Origin: Castellaniella sp049673105
GTDB lineage: Bacteria > Pseudomonadota > Gammaproteobacteria > Burkholderiales > Burkholderiaceae_B
Length of the DNA stretch: 64,000 bases
NCBI RefSeq assembly: GCF_049673105.1
Contig: NZ_JBATXG010000019.1
Location: 40,782 to 104,781 of the forward strand
Direction of reading: 5' to 3'
This document shows positions 17,130 through 26,595 of this stretch, one piece after another; position 1 is the stretch's first letter, and every line of letters starts with the position of its first letter. Both the position numbers and the translations under genes were made by a program. Under the pieces are notes generated by a model. That model saw only the letters and a list, made by a program, of their open reading frames with translations, was not told the DNA's origin and did no database searches.

Positions 17130-18614
17130 ATGGAGACAACCGCCATTCGCTTTCATTATCGTGGCGAAATCCACGAAGTCACGGATCAGCCCACGACCCG
17201 CACCGTGTTGCAGTATCTGCGCGAAGACCTGGGCTGCATGGGCACCAAAGAAGGCTGCGCCGAAGGCGATTGCGGCGCCTGCACCGTCATGGTCGCCGAA
17301 CCAGACGGCCAGGGCGGCGTGACCATGCGCGCAGTCAATTCCTGTATCCAGTTCCTGCCCACACTGGACGGCAAGGCGTTGTACACCGTCGAAGACCTGC
17401 GCCAACCCGATGGTTCGCTGCATCCGGTGCAGCAGGCGATGGTGGACTGTCATGGCTCGCAATGCGGTTTTTGCACGCCGGGTTTCATCATGTCCCTATG
17501 GGGCATGTATCTGGCCCACGGCCCGCAGGACCCCGCCCCCACCCGCACGCAGATCGACGACGCCCTGTCGGGCAATCTGTGCCGTTGCACGGGCTATCAG
17601 CCCATTGTGAGGGCGGCGGGCGAGATGTATCAACATCCCGCCGTCGAATTCGACCGCGCCGCGCTGGCGAAAGTCCTGAACACGCTGCAGCGCGACGAGG
17701 TATTTTCCTACACTCATGACGGGCATACCTTTCATGCGCCGCGCACCTTGGCCCAGCTGGCGCAGCTGCGACAGGATTATCCCGATGCGCGCATCCTGGC
17801 CGGCAGCACCGACGTCGGTCTGTGGGTGACAAAACAGCAGCGCGATCTGCCGCACCTGATCTACATCGGTCAGGTAGCCGAACTGCGCGACATCCACCTG
17901 GAAGGCGACGACCTGTTGATCGGCGCGGGCGCCTTGTTGAATGACGCCTACGACGCCCTGGTGGCGCATATCCCCGAACTGGCCGAATTGCGCCAGCGCT
18001 TCGCGTCCTTTCCGATCCGCAACGCGGGCACGCTGGGCGGCAATGTGGCCAATGGCTCGCCCATCGGCGATTCCATGCCGGCGTTGATCGCCCTGAATAC
18101 CAGGATCATCCTGCGCCTGGGCGACCGGGTCCGGGAAATGCCCCTGGAAGACTTCTATCTGGCCTATCAGAAAAACGCCGCTGAACCGGGTGAATTCGTG
18201 CAGGGCTTGCGGGTGCCGGTGCGGGTCGAGGGGCGGCAGTTCCGGGCGTACAAATTGTCCAAGCGATTCGACCAGGATATTTCCGCCGTCTGTGCCGCGT
18301 TCGCCGTGGTGCTGGACGATGCCGGACAGGTCCAGCAATTGCGCACCGGCTTTGGCGGCGTGGCTGCCACGCCCTGCCGGGCGCGGGCAGTGGAGGCCGC
18401 CTTGCAGGGCCAGGTCTGGGACGAAACCCATGTGCGCGCCGCCATGCAGGCGATAGCCCAGGATTTCAAACCCCTGACCGACATGCGCGCCAGCAGCGCT
18501 TACCGTCTGTTGGCATCGCAGAATCTGCTGTATCGCTTTTATCTGGAAACCGCCCCTGGGGCGCCGTTGGCGACGCATCAGGTGAATACGGCCAATCTGG
18601 CCGAACTTGCTTGA
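17130..18614 (+). CDS. xdhA: Xanthine dehydrogenase small subunit (2Fe-2S and FAD)
   Basis: Carries electrons from the molybdenum centre of XdhB through two 2Fe-2S clusters to FAD. The 494 residues comprise an N-terminal plant-type ferredoxin domain (cysteines 43, 48, 51 and 72), a second [2Fe-2S] domain with CGFC at 112-115 and CRC at 151-153, and a C-terminal FAD domain (ILAGSTDVGLWVTK near 220, and the RNAGTLGGNVANGSP segment). All eight cluster cysteines are present. It is separated from xdhB by 10 bases. Together with xdhB and xdhC it converts hypoxanthine and xanthine to urate in the cytosol. Confidence 0.96.
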   Translation: METTAIRFHYRGEIHEVTDQPTTRTVLQYLREDLGCMGTKEGCAEGDCGACTVMVAEPDGQGGVTMRAVNSCIQFLPTLDGKALYTVEDLRQPDGSLHPVQQAMVDCHGSQCGFCTPGFIMSLWGMYLAHGPQDPAPTRTQIDDALSGNLCRCTGYQPIVRAAGEMYQHPAVEFDRAALAKVLNTLQRDEVFSYTHDGHTFHAPRTLAQLAQLRQDYPDARILAGSTDVGLWVTKQQRDLPHLIYIGQVAELRDIHLEGDDLLIGAGALLNDAYDALVAHIPELAELRQRFASFPIRNAGTLGGNVANGSPIGDSMPALIALNTRIILRLGDRVREMPLEDFYLAYQKNAAEPGEFVQGLRVPVRVEGRQFRAYKLSKRFDQDISAVCAAFAVVLDDAGQVQQLRTGFGGVAATPCRARAVEAALQGQVWDETHVRAAMQAIAQDFKPLTDMRASSAYRLLASQNLLYRFYLETAPGAPLATHQVNTANLAELA

Positions 18615-18624
18615 GGAGGCCAAT

Positions 18625-21006
18625 ATGAACATGCGTGTCAATATCCCGGTCGAACTGGACCGGTTGGCAGTCGGCAACGACAGCATCCCGCGGCCCGTGG
18701 TGGGCGAACCGGCTGCAGGCGCATCCAGTCCGCACGAATCCGCGACGCTGCACGTCAGCGGCGAAGCCGTCTATACCGACGACATCCCCGAGTTGCGCAA
18801 TACCGTGTATGCGGCGCTGGGCCTGTCCGACAAGCCCCACGCCCGCATCGTCGCGATGGATCTGGATGCCGTGCGCCGCGCGCCCGGCGTGCTGTATGTG
18901 TTGACGGCCAAGGACATTCCGGGCGTGAACGATTGCGGCCCGGTGATTCAGGATGACCCCATCCTGGCAGATGGTCTGGTGCAGTACGTCGGCCAGCCCA
19001 TGTTCGCGGTGGTCGCCAAGACCGTAGACCAGGCCCGTCGCGCCGCCCGCCTGGGGAAAATCACCTACGAAGAGCTGCCTTTTCTGCTGACCCCTAAACA
19101 AGCCAAGGACGCCGGCGCCAGCACCACGGACGAATTGCGCCTGATTCAGGGCGACGTGCAAAAGGCGCTGGATGGCGCCCCGGTGCGCCTGACCGGTGTG
19201 TTTTCCTGCGGCGGCCAGGAACAGTTCTACCTGGAAGGCCAGATCGCCTATGCCATTCCGCGCGAAAAAGACGGCCTGCAGGTCTTGTGTTCCACCCAGC
19301 ACCCCACAGAAATGCAGCACGCGGTGTCGCACGCCCTGGGTTGGCAGCGCCATCAAGTCGAGATCGAATGCCGGCGCTTGGGCGGCGGGTTTGGCGGCAA
19401 GGAATCCCAATCCGCGCTGTTCGCCTGCGTGGCGTCCATCTGCGCCGTGCGCTTGCAGCGCCCGGTGAAGCTGCGGGCCGACCGCGACGATGACATGATG
19501 ATCACCGGCAAACGTCACGGTTTCTATTTTGAATACGACGTGGGCTTCGATGCCGAAGGTCTGATCCTGGGCGTGCGGCTGGATATGACGCTGCATTCCG
19601 GGTTTTCGGCGGACCTGTCCGAAGCGGTCGCCAGCCGCGCGCTGGCCCACTTCGACAATGCCTATTACATCCCGGCGGCTGACATCCATACGATGTGCGG
19701 CAAGCTCAACACCCAGTCGGCCACCGCCTTTCGCGGCTTTGGCGCTCCGCAAGGCGCGCTGGTCACGGAAGTCCTGATCGATCGTGTGGCCCGCCAGCTG
19801 GGCAAAGATCCGCTGGACGTACGCTACCTGAATCTGTACGGTACCGATACGCGCAACGTCACGCCGTATGGCGAGGTCGTCCAGGGCAATCTGCTGCATC
19901 CCATCATCAGCGAACTGGAAGATAGTTCCGACTATCGCGCCCGCCGCCAGGCCGTGCGTGAATTCAACGCCCACAGTCCCATCCTGAAAAAAGGCCTGGC
20001 GTTGACGCCGGTGAAATTCGGCATTTCCTTCAACGTGCCGGCCTTCAACCAGGCGGGCGCGCTGGTGCATATTTACCGCGACGGGTCGGTGCTGCTGAAC
20101 CACGGCGGTATTGAAATGGGTCAGGGCCTGAATACCAAGGTCGCGCAGATCGTGGCCAACACGCTGGGCCTGGATCTGGAATGCGTGCGCGTCACCGCCA
20201 CCGACACCTATAAGGTCGTCAACACGTCGGCGACGGCGGCGTCGACCGGGTCCGACTTGAACGGCAAGGCAGCCGAGGATGCCGCCTTGACCTTGCGGAC
20301 CCGGCTGGCGGATTTCGCCGTCCGCAAATACGGCGGCAAGGCCGAAGACGTGACCTTCGCCTGGCGCCAGGTCAGCGTCAACGGCAAGACGCTGCCATTT
20401 GCGCAACTGGTCGAAGAAGCCTACTGGGACCGGGTGCAGCTCTGGTCCGACGGGTTCTACAAAACCCCCGGCATCAGCTGGGACAAGGCCACCTGCCGCG
20501 GCAATCCGTTCTTCTACTATGCCTTTGGCGCAGCCGTGTCCGAAGTCGTCGTCGATACCCTGACGGGCGAATGGAAACTGCTGCGGGCCGACATCCTGCA
20601 CGACGCGGGGGCCTCCATCAATCCGGCCATCGACATCGGTCAGGTCGAGGGTGGTTACATCCAGGGCATGGGCTGGCTGACCACGGAAGAGCTGGTCTGG
20701 CGCGATGACGGTCGCCTGACCACGCATGCGCCGTCCACCTACAAGATCCCGGCGATCAGCGACTGCCCGCGCGACTTCCGCGTGAAGCTGTTCAAGGCCC
20801 GCAATCACGCGGATTCCGTCCACCATTCCAAAGCCGTCGGCGAGCCGCCGCTGGTGCATGGCGTCAGCGTGTTCAACGCCATCGCTGATGCGCTGTCAGC
20901 CCTGGGCGATGGGCATGTCTCGCCCGATTTGAACGCCCCGGCGACCCCCGAAGCGATTCTGATGGCGGCAGAGGGCCTGCGGCAGCGGCACGCCGCGACG
21001 GCCTGA
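18625..21006 (+). CDS. xdhB: Xanthine dehydrogenase large (molybdopterin) subunit
   Basis: Holds the molybdenum cofactor and hydroxylates hypoxanthine and xanthine. The protein has 793 residues, as expected for the separate large subunit. Visible motifs are GGGFGGKESQ (about residues 256-265), TAFRGFGAPQG, GGIEMGQGLNTKVAQ and the catalytic glutamate in KAVGEPPLVHG at about residue 740. The ATG at 18625 follows a GAGGAGG site; an upstream in-frame TTG is not needed. Ten bases separate its stop from xdhC. Nothing appears damaged. Confidence 0.96.
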   Translation: MNMRVNIPVELDRLAVGNDSIPRPVVGEPAAGASSPHESATLHVSGEAVYTDDIPELRNTVYAALGLSDKPHARIVAMDLDAVRRAPGVLYVLTAKDIPGVNDCGPVIQDDPILADGLVQYVGQPMFAVVAKTVDQARRAARLGKITYEELPFLLTPKQAKDAGASTTDELRLIQGDVQKALDGAPVRLTGVFSCGGQEQFYLEGQIAYAIPREKDGLQVLCSTQHPTEMQHAVSHALGWQRHQVEIECRRLGGGFGGKESQSALFACVASICAVRLQRPVKLRADRDDDMMITGKRHGFYFEYDVGFDAEGLILGVRLDMTLHSGFSADLSEAVASRALAHFDNAYYIPAADIHTMCGKLNTQSATAFRGFGAPQGALVTEVLIDRVARQLGKDPLDVRYLNLYGTDTRNVTPYGEVVQGNLLHPIISELEDSSDYRARRQAVREFNAHSPILKKGLALTPVKFGISFNVPAFNQAGALVHIYRDGSVLLNHGGIEMGQGLNTKVAQIVANTLGLDLECVRVTATDTYKVVNTSATAASTGSDLNGKAAEDAALTLRTRLADFAVRKYGGKAEDVTFAWRQVSVNGKTLPFAQLVEEAYWDRVQLWSDGFYKTPGISWDKATCRGNPFFYYAFGAAVSEVVVDTLTGEWKLLRADILHDAGASINPAIDIGQVEGGYIQGMGWLTTEELVWRDDGRLTTHAPSTYKIPAISDCPRDFRVKLFKARNHADSVHHSKAVGEPPLVHGVSVFNAIADALSALGDGHVSPDLNAPATPEAILMAAEGLRQRHAATA

Positions 21007-21016
21007 GGAGACGGCG

Positions 21017-22060
21017 ATGACTGCCTGGATCGATCAGGCCCTGTGGTGCCTGGACCGCCAGCAGCCTGTGGTGCTGATCAGCGTCGCTGCCGTGCGCGGA
21101 TCCGCGCCGCGGGAAGCCGGCGCCAAGATGCTGGTGTCGGCGGCCCACCAGTGGCTGACGATCGGCGGCGGCCAGCTGGAATGGCAGGCCACGCATGTGG
21201 CCAGGGCGCATCTGCAAGACCGCGACGATCAGCCCGACCGATGGGTGCGGGACATGCCCTTGGCGGCATCGCTGGGGCAATGCTGCGGCGGCTTGGTCAC
21301 CTTGCTGTTCGAACAGTTGCGGGAAGGGGATCGCGACTGGCTGCTGCGGGCGCGGGATCGCCTGCGGGGCCAGGAATCCTTTGAGCGCGAGGTCGGCATC
21401 GGCGGGCCCGGCCTGGCCCCCTGGGTCCGCTTGCAGGCGCCGTCCGCCGCGTCGCGCCCCGGCAATCGATTTCAGGCCAGCCGCCTGCTCGATCCGCAGG
21501 ATCCGCGCGGCTGCCCGGTCCTGACCGAACCCCTGGTGCCGGATGCACTGCATGTGGTGGTCTTTGGCGCCGGCCATGTGGGCCATGCCCTGGTGAATAT
21601 CCTGGGGACGCTGCCTTGTCGCGTCACCTGGGTCGACGCCAGAGACGATCTGTTCCCCGATTCGGTCGCGCCGAACGTCACCATCGAGGCGACCGACACC
21701 CCCGAGGCCATCATCGACCAGGCGCCGGCGGGCGGCTGCTATCTGATCATGACGCATGATCATGCGCTGGATCAGCATCTGTGCGAACAGCTGATGAAGC
21801 GCGGCGATGCCGCTTATGTCGGGCTGATCGGTTCGGCCACCAAATGGCATAAATTCCAACAGCGTTTTACCGCTCGCGGCATCCCGCCGGAACGCCATGC
21901 GCTGATCACCTGCCCGATCGGCGAACCCGGCATCGAAGGCAAGCAGCCCGCCGTGATCGCGGTATCGGTGGCGGCGCAGCTGATGCGCTTGCGCACCCGC
22001 CTGATGCATCAGAACGTCGCGTCGGCATCCGCGCCGACCGATGTCGCACTGACGCACTAG
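21017..22060 (+). CDS. xdhC: XdhC, molybdenum cofactor sulfuration/insertion chaperone for xanthine dehydrogenase
   Basis: Binds molybdenum cofactor, protects it and hands the sulfurated form to XdhB. The 347-residue protein has the N-terminal XdhC/CoxI domain (VLISVAAVRGSAPREAGAKM, then TIGGGQLEW and LGQCCGGLVTLLFE) and a C-terminal Rossmann fold (HVVVFGAGHVGHALV) ending in GLIGSATKWHKF and CPIGEPGIEGKQPAVIAVSV. The conserved double cysteine QCCGG, implicated in cofactor binding in the family, is present. It is the third gene of the xdhABC operon. Confidence 0.94.
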   Translation: MTAWIDQALWCLDRQQPVVLISVAAVRGSAPREAGAKMLVSAAHQWLTIGGGQLEWQATHVARAHLQDRDDQPDRWVRDMPLAASLGQCCGGLVTLLFEQLREGDRDWLLRARDRLRGQESFEREVGIGGPGLAPWVRLQAPSAASRPGNRFQASRLLDPQDPRGCPVLTEPLVPDALHVVVFGAGHVGHALVNILGTLPCRVTWVDARDDLFPDSVAPNVTIEATDTPEAIIDQAPAGGCYLIMTHDHALDQHLCEQLMKRGDAAYVGLIGSATKWHKFQQRFTARGIPPERHALITCPIGEPGIEGKQPAVIAVSVAAQLMRLRTRLMHQNVASASAPTDVALTH

Positions 22061-22116
22061 CAGCCTTTACTTCCGGCATTGGCGCCGGCACCTACAAGAT
22101 TCAGGAGACTTCCCCC

Positions 22117-23442
22117 ATGACCTCGACGTCGAATGCTCAGGCTGTGCCTGACCTCCAAGCCTATCGCGCTCAACTGCTGTATTTCCGCGATACGCCGAAG
22201 GCCGAGGACGAGGCCTGCGAGTGGATCCAGGACGGTCTGCTGGTGGTGCGCGACGGTCGTATCGAGCAATGCGGTGATTACGCCCAGCTGGTGCGCCAGC
22301 TGCCGGCTGGCACGGCAGTGCACGACTGGCGCAAGCGCCTGATTACGCCGGGCTTCATCGACACACATATCCATTATCCGCAGACCGACATGATCGCCTC
22401 GCCCGCGCCCGGTTTGCTGCCCTGGCTGGAAACCTACACGTTTCCCACCGAACGGCGTTTCGAGAACCCCGATTATGCGCAGGACGTGGCCAGGTTTTTC
22501 CTGGACGAGCTGCTGCGCTGCGGCACGACCACGGCGTTGGTGTATTGCACGGTGCATCCGGGATCGGCTCAGGCCTTCTTCGAGGAAAGCCATGCGCGCA
22601 ATCTGCGCATGGTGGCCGGCAAGGTCATGATGGACCGCAACTGCCCGGAATACTTGCGCGACACGGCGGAATCCGGCGCGCGCGACAGCGAGATGCTGCT
22701 GCAGCGCTGGCACGGCACGGGCCGCCAGCTGTATGCGCTGACGCCGCGTTTTGCGCCCACCTCCACCCCAGAACAGCTGGGTCGCTGCCGCGAGCTGGCG
22801 CAACGTTATCAGGATGTCTTCATCCAGTCCCATGTGTCGGAAAACCAGGATGAAGTGAAATGGGTGATGTCCCTGTTTCCCGGCCATCGCAGCTATCTGG
22901 ATATTTACGACGACTATGGCCTGCTGCGCCCGCGCTCGGTGTACGGCCACTGCGTCTGGCTGGACGATGACGACCGGCGCCGCATGCGCGATGCCGGCGC
23001 GGTGGCGGCGCACTGCCCCACGTCCAATCAGTTCCTGGGCAGCGGTCTGTTCGATTTCGCCGCCGCCAAGGACTTCGGCATGCCCGTGACCCTGGCCACC
23101 GACGTCGGCGGGGGCTCGTCTTTTTCCATGTTGCAGACCATGAACGAAGCCCACAAGGTCGCGCGCTTGTCGGGGTACTACCTGACCGCGCGGCGCATGT
23201 TCTGGCAGGCCACGCAGGGGGCTGCCAAGCATCTGGGCCTGACTGGGCAGATCGGTACGCTGGAAGCCGGAGCCGAAGCCGATTTCATCGTCCTGGACCC
23301 TCAGACAACGCCGCTGTTGGAACGCCGCACCGGCCACGCCGAGTCCCTGGAAGAACTGCTGTTCGCCCTGGCCATGCTGGGCGATGACCGTGCGATTGCC
23401 GCAACCTATGCCGCAGGCAAAGAGGTGCATCGAAGGGGGTGA
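22117..23442 (+). CDS. guaD: Guanine deaminase
   Basis: Hydrolyses guanine to xanthine and ammonia, supplying substrate for XdhAB. The 441-residue amidohydrolase has the metal-binding HxH in GFIDTHIHYPQTDMI (His84 and His86), further ligands in QSHVSEN and GHCVWLDD, and the catalytic aspartate in ATDVGGGSSFSM. The PQTDMIAS-P segment is typical of guanine deaminases rather than other amidohydrolases. A CAGGAGAC site precedes the ATG. It lies 56 bases after xdhC on the same strand and is probably in the same transcript. Confidence 0.95.
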   Translation: MTSTSNAQAVPDLQAYRAQLLYFRDTPKAEDEACEWIQDGLLVVRDGRIEQCGDYAQLVRQLPAGTAVHDWRKRLITPGFIDTHIHYPQTDMIASPAPGLLPWLETYTFPTERRFENPDYAQDVARFFLDELLRCGTTTALVYCTVHPGSAQAFFEESHARNLRMVAGKVMMDRNCPEYLRDTAESGARDSEMLLQRWHGTGRQLYALTPRFAPTSTPEQLGRCRELAQRYQDVFIQSHVSENQDEVKWVMSLFPGHRSYLDIYDDYGLLRPRSVYGHCVWLDDDDRRRMRDAGAVAAHCPTSNQFLGSGLFDFAAAKDFGMPVTLATDVGGGSSFSMLQTMNEAHKVARLSGYYLTARRMFWQATQGAAKHLGLTGQIGTLEAGAEADFIVLDPQTTPLLERRTGHAESLEELLFALAMLGDDRAIAATYAAGKEVHRRG

Positions 23443-23491
23443 TGGCGGTAGCGTCCTCCATGTGTCATAAAGACCTGCCATAATCAGGCGC

Positions 23492-24988
23492 ATGAACACA
23501 TTCATGGATGCTACCCGCCCGACCCGTCTGCCGCCGCTGGTGCCGTTTGCCAGCTATGACGATGCCGATGCCGCCGTCGATCAGCTGATCACCTTGTATC
23601 GGCGCAACACCGCCTTTATCCGCGATGCCTTTCGGGAATACAACGCCGGCACGCTGGAAGTCGGTCAGCGTGTGCGCGCCTGTTATCCGGCCATCCGCAT
23701 TCGCATCAACACGTATCCCGACGTCGACAGCCGCCTGTCCTACGGCCATTTGGTCGAACCCGGCGTCTACATGACCACGGTGACGCGCCCGGAATTGTTC
23801 CATGATTACCTGCGCGAGCAGGTGCGCTTGCTGTTGCGCAATCACCGGGTGCCGATCGAAATCGGCGAATCGGACCTGCCGATCCCCCTGCACTTTGCCT
23901 TCCCGGAAGGCGAATATGCCCAAGGGGAATATTCCGAGGCTCCCGGCCATGCGCTGCGGGATCATTTCGATGTGCCCGATCTGGCGGTCACGGACGATGC
24001 CATCGTCAACGGGACCTGGCGTGGCCGTTCGAACCAGCCGCGACCGCTGGCGCCCTTTACCGGGCCGCGCATCGATTATTCGCTGCAGCGCCTGCAGCAT
24101 TACACCGGCACATCGCCGTCGCATTTTCAGGACTTCGTGCTGTTCACGAACTACCAGTTCTACGTGGATGAGTTCGTCAAATGGGCGCGGGATTCGCTGG
24201 CGGCCGGCTCGGGCGGTTATACCGCGCTGGTACAGCCCGGCAATCATATCGTCACCCGGGAAACGGCCTCGCAGCCTGCGCCGCCGATGGCTTTCAACCC
24301 GCAGATGCCCACCTATCACCTGAAGCGCGAAGGTCATACCGGCATCACCCTGATCAATATCGGCGTGGGGCCGTCCAACGCCAAGACCATCACGGACCAC
24401 GTGGCGGTGCTGCGCCCATCCGCCTGGCTGATGCTGGGCCATTGCGCAGGTTTGCGCACGACACAGCGGTTGGGCGACTATGTGCTGGCCCACGGCTATG
24501 TGCGCCAGGATCACGTGCTGGACGACGATCTGCCCATCTGGGTGCCGGTGCCGCCGCTGGCCGAAGTCCAGGTGGCCCTGGAAGACGCCGTGGCCGAGGT
24601 CGCCGGCCTGTCGGGCTGGGAACTGAAAAAGATCATGCGCACCGGCACGGTCGCCACCATCGACAACCGCAACTGGGAACTGCGTGATCAGCAGGAACCG
24701 GTGCAGCGCCTGTCGCAGTCACGGGCGATCGCTCTGGATATGGAATCCGCCACGATCGCTGCCAATGGCTTTCGCTTCCGGGTCCCCTACGGAACACTGC
24801 TGTGCGTGTCCGACAAACCCCTGCACGGCGAACTGAAATTGCCCGGCATGGCCAGTGCGTTCTATCGCACCCAGGTCAATCAACATCTGCATATCGGCAT
24901 CCGGGCGCTGGAACGCCTGCGCGATATGCCCAGCGAACGTCTGCATTCTCGCAAGCTGCGCAGCTTCATCGAGACGGCCTTCAAGTAG
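23492..24988 (+). CDS. amn: AMP nucleosidase
   Basis: Cleaves AMP to adenine and ribose 5-phosphate, controlling adenylate pools and generating a purine base for salvage or breakdown. The 498-residue length is close to the roughly 480 of the E. coli enzyme. It has an N-terminal regulatory/ATP-binding domain (DQLITLYRRNTAFIRDAF) and a C-terminal nucleoside-phosphorylase-like domain with NIGVGPSNAKTITDHVAVL, LGHCAGLR and DMESATIAANGFRFRVPYG. It is 49 bases downstream of guaD, so it may be part of the purine transcript or have its own promoter. Confidence 0.94.
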   Translation: MNTFMDATRPTRLPPLVPFASYDDADAAVDQLITLYRRNTAFIRDAFREYNAGTLEVGQRVRACYPAIRIRINTYPDVDSRLSYGHLVEPGVYMTTVTRPELFHDYLREQVRLLLRNHRVPIEIGESDLPIPLHFAFPEGEYAQGEYSEAPGHALRDHFDVPDLAVTDDAIVNGTWRGRSNQPRPLAPFTGPRIDYSLQRLQHYTGTSPSHFQDFVLFTNYQFYVDEFVKWARDSLAAGSGGYTALVQPGNHIVTRETASQPAPPMAFNPQMPTYHLKREGHTGITLINIGVGPSNAKTITDHVAVLRPSAWLMLGHCAGLRTTQRLGDYVLAHGYVRQDHVLDDDLPIWVPVPPLAEVQVALEDAVAEVAGLSGWELKKIMRTGTVATIDNRNWELRDQQEPVQRLSQSRAIALDMESATIAANGFRFRVPYGTLLCVSDKPLHGELKLPGMASAFYRTQVNQHLHIGIRALERLRDMPSERLHSRKLRSFIETAFK

Positions 24989-25008
24989 AGTTTTATCCAG
25001 GAATCATC

Positions 25009-25557
25009 ATGGCCCTGCGCGCTACCATCTACAAAGCGGCAATCAACGTTGCCGACAACGATCGCGGCTATTACGGCAGCCACACCGTGACGGTGGCGCG
25101 TCATCCCTCGGAAACCGACGAGCGCCTGATGGTGCGCTTGCTGGCCTATGCCCTGTGGGTACAGGCCGATGAACGGCTGGTGTTTACACGCGGGCTGAGC
25201 GACACCGACGAGCCCGACCTGTGGAATCTGGATCTGACAGGGGCCGTGCAGCAGTGGGTCGAAATCGGCTTGCCCGATGAGCGTCGCCTGCTGAAGGCCT
25301 GCGGTCGCGCCGACCAAGTGCTTGTCCTGGCGTATGGGCGCGGCGTCGATGTCTGGTGGGCAGGGGTCCAGAACAAGACCACCCGCGCCGGCAATCTGCA
25401 GGTATTCGCCCTGGATGCCGAGGAGACCAAAGCCCTGTCCCTGCTGGCGGATCGCAATATGGACTTGAGCATCAACATCACCGACCGCAACGCCTGGGTA
25501 TCCTGCGACCGTGGTGATGTCAGTCTGGATGTGCGCAGCCTGCGCGAACTGGTCTGA
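25009..25557 (+). CDS. yaeQ: YaeQ family protein
   Basis: A 182-residue member of the YaeQ family, whose fold is related to PD-(D/E)XK nucleases. Early reports linked it to haemolysin expression in E. coli as an RfaH suppressor; no biochemical function is established. Family sequences seen are MALRATIYKAAINVADNDRG, ETDERLMVRLLAYALW, EPDLWNLDLTG-VQQWVEIGLPDERR and WWAGVQNK. The predicted nuclease-like residues (E and D in DEPDLW, E in WVEIG-PDE) are present. It follows amn by 20 bases; co-transcription looks likely but may not reflect a shared function. Confidence 0.9.
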   Translation: MALRATIYKAAINVADNDRGYYGSHTVTVARHPSETDERLMVRLLAYALWVQADERLVFTRGLSDTDEPDLWNLDLTGAVQQWVEIGLPDERRLLKACGRADQVLVLAYGRGVDVWWAGVQNKTTRAGNLQVFALDAEETKALSLLADRNMDLSINITDRNAWVSCDRGDVSLDVRSLRELV

Positions 25558-25619
25558 CGCGCCGCCGGCAGCGGCGGTGTGCTTATCGCGAGCACCGCGC
25601 GTCGCGCTGTTGTAGCGGG

Positions 25620-26483
25620 TCAGACGCCAGCCTTGTCCAGCGCGTCGAATTCCTGATCGCTCAGGACGACCTGGGCGCCTGCTACGTTCTGAGCCAGATG
25701 ATCGGGATTGCCGGTGCCGGGGATCGGCAGCATCACCGGGGACCGTTTGAGCAGCCAAGCCAGAGCGATGGCGCTGACACTGACGTCGTGATGCCGTGCA
25801 ATATCACCCAGGACGGAATCGGGCTGCGCCAGTTTGCCTGCGTTCAGCGGATACCAGGGAATGAAGCCGATATTGTGTGCGGTGCAGTAGTCCAGCACCG
25901 CCTCGCTTTTGCGTTCCCCCAGGTTGTACTGGTTCTGGACCGTGGCGACGGGAAAATATTGCTGGGCTTCTTCGATATCGGCGGGGTGGACTTCGCTCAG
26001 CCCCACATGGCGGATCAGGCCTTCCTGGCGCATGTCGGCGATGATCTGCAACTGTGCCTGGCGTGATGTGCCGTGGTCCAGGCGGTGCAGCTGCCACAGG
26101 TCGATGCGATCCACGCCCAGCCGGCGCAGGCTCATCAGCACGCACTGGCGCAGATAGTCGGGCTGGCCCAGTGGTACCCACTGATCGGGGCCGTGGCGCA
26201 GCAGACCGCCTTTGGTGGCGATGAGCAGCCCTTTATATGGGTGCAGGGCGTCGTGGATCAGGGTTTCGCTGACGAATGGCCCGTAGCTGTCGGCCGTATC
26301 GATGAAATTCACGCCCAGTTCGGGCAGACGTCGCAAGGTGGCCAGGGCGGCTGCCGGGTTTGCCGGCATGCTCCAGATGCCTGGCCCGGTGATGCGCATC
26401 GCCCCGTAGCCCAGCCGGTGAACGGGAATGTCGCCGCCAATCAGAAATGTGCCGGATGCGGCTGCATTGGGTGCTGTGGACAT
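25620..26483 (-). CDS. Aldo/keto reductase
   Basis: A 287-residue NADPH-dependent aldo/keto reductase. The catalytic set is visible: D and Y in INFIDTADSYGP, K in LLIATKGGLLRHG, and H in DLWQLHRLD. The nucleotide-binding region near the C-terminus, LPIPGTGNPDHLAQN, is also typical. The start MSTAPNAAAS is chosen because it gives normal family length and sits after a TGAGGCGG stretch; a longer frame adds 19 poorly conserved residues. The substrate is unknown. It is read leftward, 112 bases downstream of the TSUP permease, and converges with yaeQ. Confidence 0.88.
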   Translation of the reverse strand: MSTAPNAAASGTFLIGGDIPVHRLGYGAMRITGPGIWSMPANPAAALATLRRLPELGVNFIDTADSYGPFVSETLIHDALHPYKGLLIATKGGLLRHGPDQWVPLGQPDYLRQCVLMSLRRLGVDRIDLWQLHRLDHGTSRQAQLQIIADMRQEGLIRHVGLSEVHPADIEEAQQYFPVATVQNQYNLGERKSEAVLDYCTAHNIGFIPWYPLNAGKLAQPDSVLGDIARHHDVSVSAIALAWLLKRSPVMLPIPGTGNPDHLAQNVAGAQVVLSDQEFDALDKAGV

Positions 26484-26595
26484 GAAAACCGCCTCATCAT
26501 GAAGGGTGTTGGAAGATTCATGATAGGACGGTGTCTGCACGCGCGCCAGAGTGCGTCGTGCGCCGGGCTGATGCGCCAGGGGCGCTGCAGGACGC

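Noticed and set aside
18466..20859. A 797-codon open frame on the minus strand
   Set aside because: Antisense to xdhA and xdhB, which have all cofactor motifs.
22057..23505. A 482-codon open frame on the minus strand
   Set aside because: Antisense shadow of guaD, where metal ligands are all in the plus-strand frame.
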